Origin: Vibrio owensii CAIM 1854 = LMG 25443
GTDB lineage: Bacteria > Pseudomonadota > Gammaproteobacteria > Enterobacterales > Vibrionaceae
Reading direction: 5' to 3'
Assembly (NCBI RefSeq): GCF_000817815.1
Contig: NZ_JPRD01000017.1
Location: 47,233 to 111,232 of the forward strand
DNA length: 64,000 nucleotides
In this document: in pieces, positions 61,909 to 64,000 of the stretch
Position numbering within the stretch: the first letter of the stretch is position 1
How the letters are laid out: every line of letters starts with the position of its first letter
Position numbers and translations under genes: made by a program
Notes under the pieces: model-generated
What the model was told of the DNA's origin: nothing
What the model saw: the letters and a program-made list of their open reading frames with translations, nothing else
Databases searched by the model: none

Positions 61909-62694
61909 ATGAATATTATTAAATATCCTATATTAGCGCTAAGTGTTTTAGCCTCTATTCCTGCTGTCTCTCAAGAAAATAAAGATGAAAAACTGCAAGA
62001 TATGTCTGATCCACTTGCGGTATATACACAAGCTGGTTTTGGTATCAGTGATAAAGGCATTAACATTAAAGTCGGCCAAGCCTATGACTCAAATAAGCCA
62101 AATACGCTTGCTATGAATGTTATTGAAGTGAAGGGTATTGGTGGTGACTTATTGGGTATCAGAGACAACGATGATCCACTATACAAGGGAGTAGATGATA
62201 GTATTGACTCACTTCGACTTCGTAACTTTCAATCCGACTTAACTACAGGTCGAGGCCGTCAAATCGATATCAATTATGATGTTGATAACGACAGACTTGA
62301 TGCTTCTTATAGCTATGTCCAATCGCTTCCTAAATTTGGTATTGTACAACTCTACCCTCTTGGTGGTGTCGGTGTGACGGTCGCGAACGATTACAGTGGT
62401 GAAGACAATGGTTATGAAATTCCGGGCACGTTTATGGTGGTTGGTATGTACTCTAAAATCGACATCACAGATAAAATCTGGATTAACTACAACCCAATGT
62501 ACATGCACACATTATCTGGCTCGAGTGATTACAAAGATAATTATTATGCTGAAGAGAAAGATATTCTAACCCATGAGTTTACGCTTTCTTACCAATTAAA
62601 TAAAAGATCGAATATTCGTTACTATGCAAACTGGAGTGAAAACGTTGACTTTAATGATGGTGATCATCGCATCGAATACAACTATCAATTTTAA
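61909..62694 (+). CDS. Predicted outer-membrane or periplasmic protein, AT-rich gene
   Basis: 261 residues from the ATG at 61909 (AAAGG eight bases upstream). Signal peptide MNIIKYPILALSVLASIPAVSQ. The mature part has beta-strand-like alternation (FGIVQLYPLGGVGVTVAND, IWINYNPMYMHTL, NIRYYANWSENVDF) and ends YNYQF, consistent with a barrel. No family recognised. Codon choice is more AT-rich than its neighbours, and the upstream gap is very AT-rich, so it may be acquired. Confidence 0.7.
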   Translation: MNIIKYPILALSVLASIPAVSQENKDEKLQDMSDPLAVYTQAGFGISDKGINIKVGQAYDSNKPNTLAMNVIEVKGIGGDLLGIRDNDDPLYKGVDDSIDSLRLRNFQSDLTTGRGRQIDINYDVDNDRLDASYSYVQSLPKFGIVQLYPLGGVGVTVANDYSGEDNGYEIPGTFMVVGMYSKIDITDKIWINYNPMYMHTLSGSSDYKDNYYAEEKDILTHEFTLSYQLNKRSNIRYYANWSENVDFNDGDHRIEYNYQF

Positions 62695-62769
62695 CTAATA
62701 GTTTTTATTGGTAATAGTTTAAAGTTGATTATTGAAGTAAATATATATATGGATATTCTCTTTTTATCA

Positions 62770-63654
62770 TTAATGTTGTTGCTTGGGCTGTACGCTAGGA
62801 TAGAAATCCAAGCAACGTTCAGTAAGCCACTGCATAACAGGACCTGCTTCTTTTGCTTTACCCGTCACACGGTCAATTTGTAAAAGCCAATCTTTCTCTT
62901 CCCCTTGTAGCTTAAGGGGAACGATATCTGAGTGTTTTTGAAACAAGTGGTCAGGTATCAAGCTCCAGTTATTATTCAGTTTAATCAACTCTACTAGGGT
63001 TTCTAAATCGTTCACTTTGGTCAGTGAGTTCGATAAGTTTGCGTTGTAGTGAGCAGGGTAGTCTTTTAATACGATTTGCCGATACGCCTTAAGTTCTTCA
63101 AAAGAAACGGAGCCTTCAGCCAATAATGGATGTGATTGATGCACCGCGATAGAAAACGGCACGTAACCAATCGAACCTAAAAGCACGTTCTTAGGCTGTG
63201 TGCTGCCCCACAACATAAAACCGATATCCATTTCATTACTCGCGACAGCATCAGCAATGTCATTGTTTTTCAAGACATTGAGATTGAGCTCGGTGTGCGG
63301 GAATTGCTGATAGAACTCCTCAATCACGCCAAAAAACTGCGGTGTTAGTAAAAGCGCATTGATTCCTATCGAGATCCTCTCTTCTATTCCCACATTGAAC
63401 GTTTGCAGCATATTTTGTACGTGTTGTGCGTGCTCTAACAAGGAGATGGCTTGAGCATGCAGTCGCTCGCCTTGTGCCGTTAAGGTAGGCAATCGAGAAG
63501 TACGATCAAAGATGGTCAGCCCTGTGTCTATTTCCAAGTTCGAAATCGTAGTACTGACCGCAGACTGTGCCTTACCAAGCTTTCTTGCCGCCGCAGAAAA
63601 CGAACCACACTCCACGCACATGACTAACGTTTCAAGTTGTTGAAGATTGAACAT
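62770..63654 (-). CDS. LysR-family transcriptional regulator
   Basis: 294 residues. Helix-turn-helix CGSFSAAARKLGKAQSAVSTTISNLEIDTGL near the N-terminus. Effector domain to the C-terminus. Convergent with the barrel-like gene and divergent from the short gene at 63753. Target unknown. Confidence 0.9.
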   Translation of the reverse strand: MFNLQQLETLVMCVECGSFSAAARKLGKAQSAVSTTISNLEIDTGLTIFDRTSRLPTLTAQGERLHAQAISLLEHAQHVQNMLQTFNVGIEERISIGINALLLTPQFFGVIEEFYQQFPHTELNLNVLKNNDIADAVASNEMDIGFMLWGSTQPKNVLLGSIGYVPFSIAVHQSHPLLAEGSVSFEELKAYRQIVLKDYPAHYNANLSNSLTKVNDLETLVELIKLNNNWSLIPDHLFQKHSDIVPLKLQGEEKDWLLQIDRVTGKAKEAGPVMQWLTERCLDFYPSVQPKQQH

Positions 63655-63752
63655 AACGATGTATCTAATTTTTAGATGGCATCCAACTATATCTTATAAA
63701 AAGTTTAGATGACAATCGCTCCATTAATCGTTAAGTACAAGTAGAGAATAAG

Positions 63753-63923
63753 ATAAGTAACAATCAATCTGCGGAATTATCGGATACACAAAAGGAACTT
63801 GAAGCATTGCGTAAACGCTTGCGTCAAAACACTCAGACCATGCAAAGTTCGACTAAGAAATCAGACGCTAACGAAATGATGTCTGGCGTGATTAAGACCG
63901 TAGCGACGTTCGAAAAAGACTAA
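63753..63923 (+). CDS. Small coiled-coil protein with ATA at the start position
   Basis: A 57-codon frame: ATA-AGT-AAC-AAT-CAA then a helical, Lys/Gln-rich run (KELEALRKRLRQNTQTM) and a C-terminal half with NEMMSGVIKTVATFEKD. The ATA sits where an ATG is expected: AGAGAATAAG is just upstream and the next codons read like a normal start. An internal TTG (63807) or ATG (63840) would leave only part of the helix. Either a real non-AUG start or an ATG-to-ATA mutation. Family not recognised; a terminator follows. Confidence 0.5.
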   Translation: MSNNQSAELSDTQKELEALRKRLRQNTQTMQSSTKKSDANEMMSGVIKTVATFEKD

Positions 63924-63945
63924 TAAGCCCCTTCCTAGAAAGTAG

Positions 63946-63972
63946 AAAGGCACCAATTAATGGTGCCTTTTG
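63946..63972 (+). terminator. Rho-independent terminator
   Basis: AAAGGCACCA pairs with TGGTGCCTTT around ATTAA, then TGTTTT. Same family as those at 48230, 49404 and 52161. Confidence 0.83.
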
Positions 63973-64000
63973 TTTTCAGTCCTAAACCACCTACTTCAGT

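Overview
The window looks like a Vibrio chromosome, most likely from the Harveyi/parahaemolyticus group and possibly the second chromosome. The reasons are gene content (two VF530-family DNA-binding proteins, a CreBCD cluster, a periplasmic DUF2057 protein, an LruC/DUF4114 protein, a chitin/starch-degrader style alpha-amylase), moderate GC and many LysR regulators next to small metabolic or redox genes. This is inference; no rRNA, tRNA, insertion sequence, prophage or CRISPR array was seen. Most of the window is dense single-copy accessory metabolism with rho-independent terminators between convergent genes.

Left third (1-20 kb): the end of a Tat-exported DUF1501 protein; trhO (tRNA hydroxylation); a class I ribonucleotide reductase operon nrdA-nrdB-glutaredoxin that resembles eukaryotic/viral enzymes more than E. 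coli NrdAB and has a near-perfect Fur box upstream; a proline-iminopeptidase-like hydrolase; a PBP5-type carboxypeptidase; a lipoprotein alpha-amylase preceded on the same strand by an unusual AraC-family regulator carrying a CBM21-like starch/glycogen-binding domain; nfsB with an ABM-domain partner; a LysR; VF530; a 7-bp tandem repeat; a thioesterase; fpr; an RDD membrane protein; an outer-membrane protein.

Middle (20-44 kb): a six-gene minus-strand operon coding for a complete FUSC-type tripartite efflux pump (FUSC, outer-membrane factor, DUF1656, HlyD) that continues into a potassium channel and an AI-2E-family transporter; a DMT exporter; a two-domain 6-carboxytetrahydropterin-synthase-like protein next to an aspartoacylase-like enzyme; a LysR/hydrolase pair; a histidine-rich protein built from two repeats; a methyltransferase; a MFS/LysR pair; a divergent second enolase; three GNAT acetyltransferases; and creB-creC-creD-DUF2809.

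Right third (44-64 kb): a fructose-6-phosphate-aldolase gene divergent from a glycyl-radical-enzyme activase plus a YbiW/PflD-type glycyl radical enzyme, with a perfect FNR box and TTTCA palindromes in between; an AraC regulator divergent from a secreted hydrolase pseudogene and a SnoaL-like protein; PhzF and VOC proteins; an AT-rich stretch with a frameshifted small gene; an LruC protein plus its lipoprotein partner; the ABC-F protein YbiT, which apparently starts at a non-AUG codon; a VF530 paralogue broken by an amber codon; LysR/FMN reductase; a small outer-membrane-like protein; another LysR; and a 56-residue protein whose start codon is ATA.

Two threads run through the window. One is oxygen/iron/redox control (Fur box at a second RNR, FNR box at a radical enzyme, NfsB, Fpr, FMN reductase). 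The other is a set of damaged genes (TGA, TAA, TAG, ATA) whose simplest causes are all C:G to T:A transitions. Positions and motifs are read directly from the sequence; family assignments come from recognising conserved motifs without database searches.
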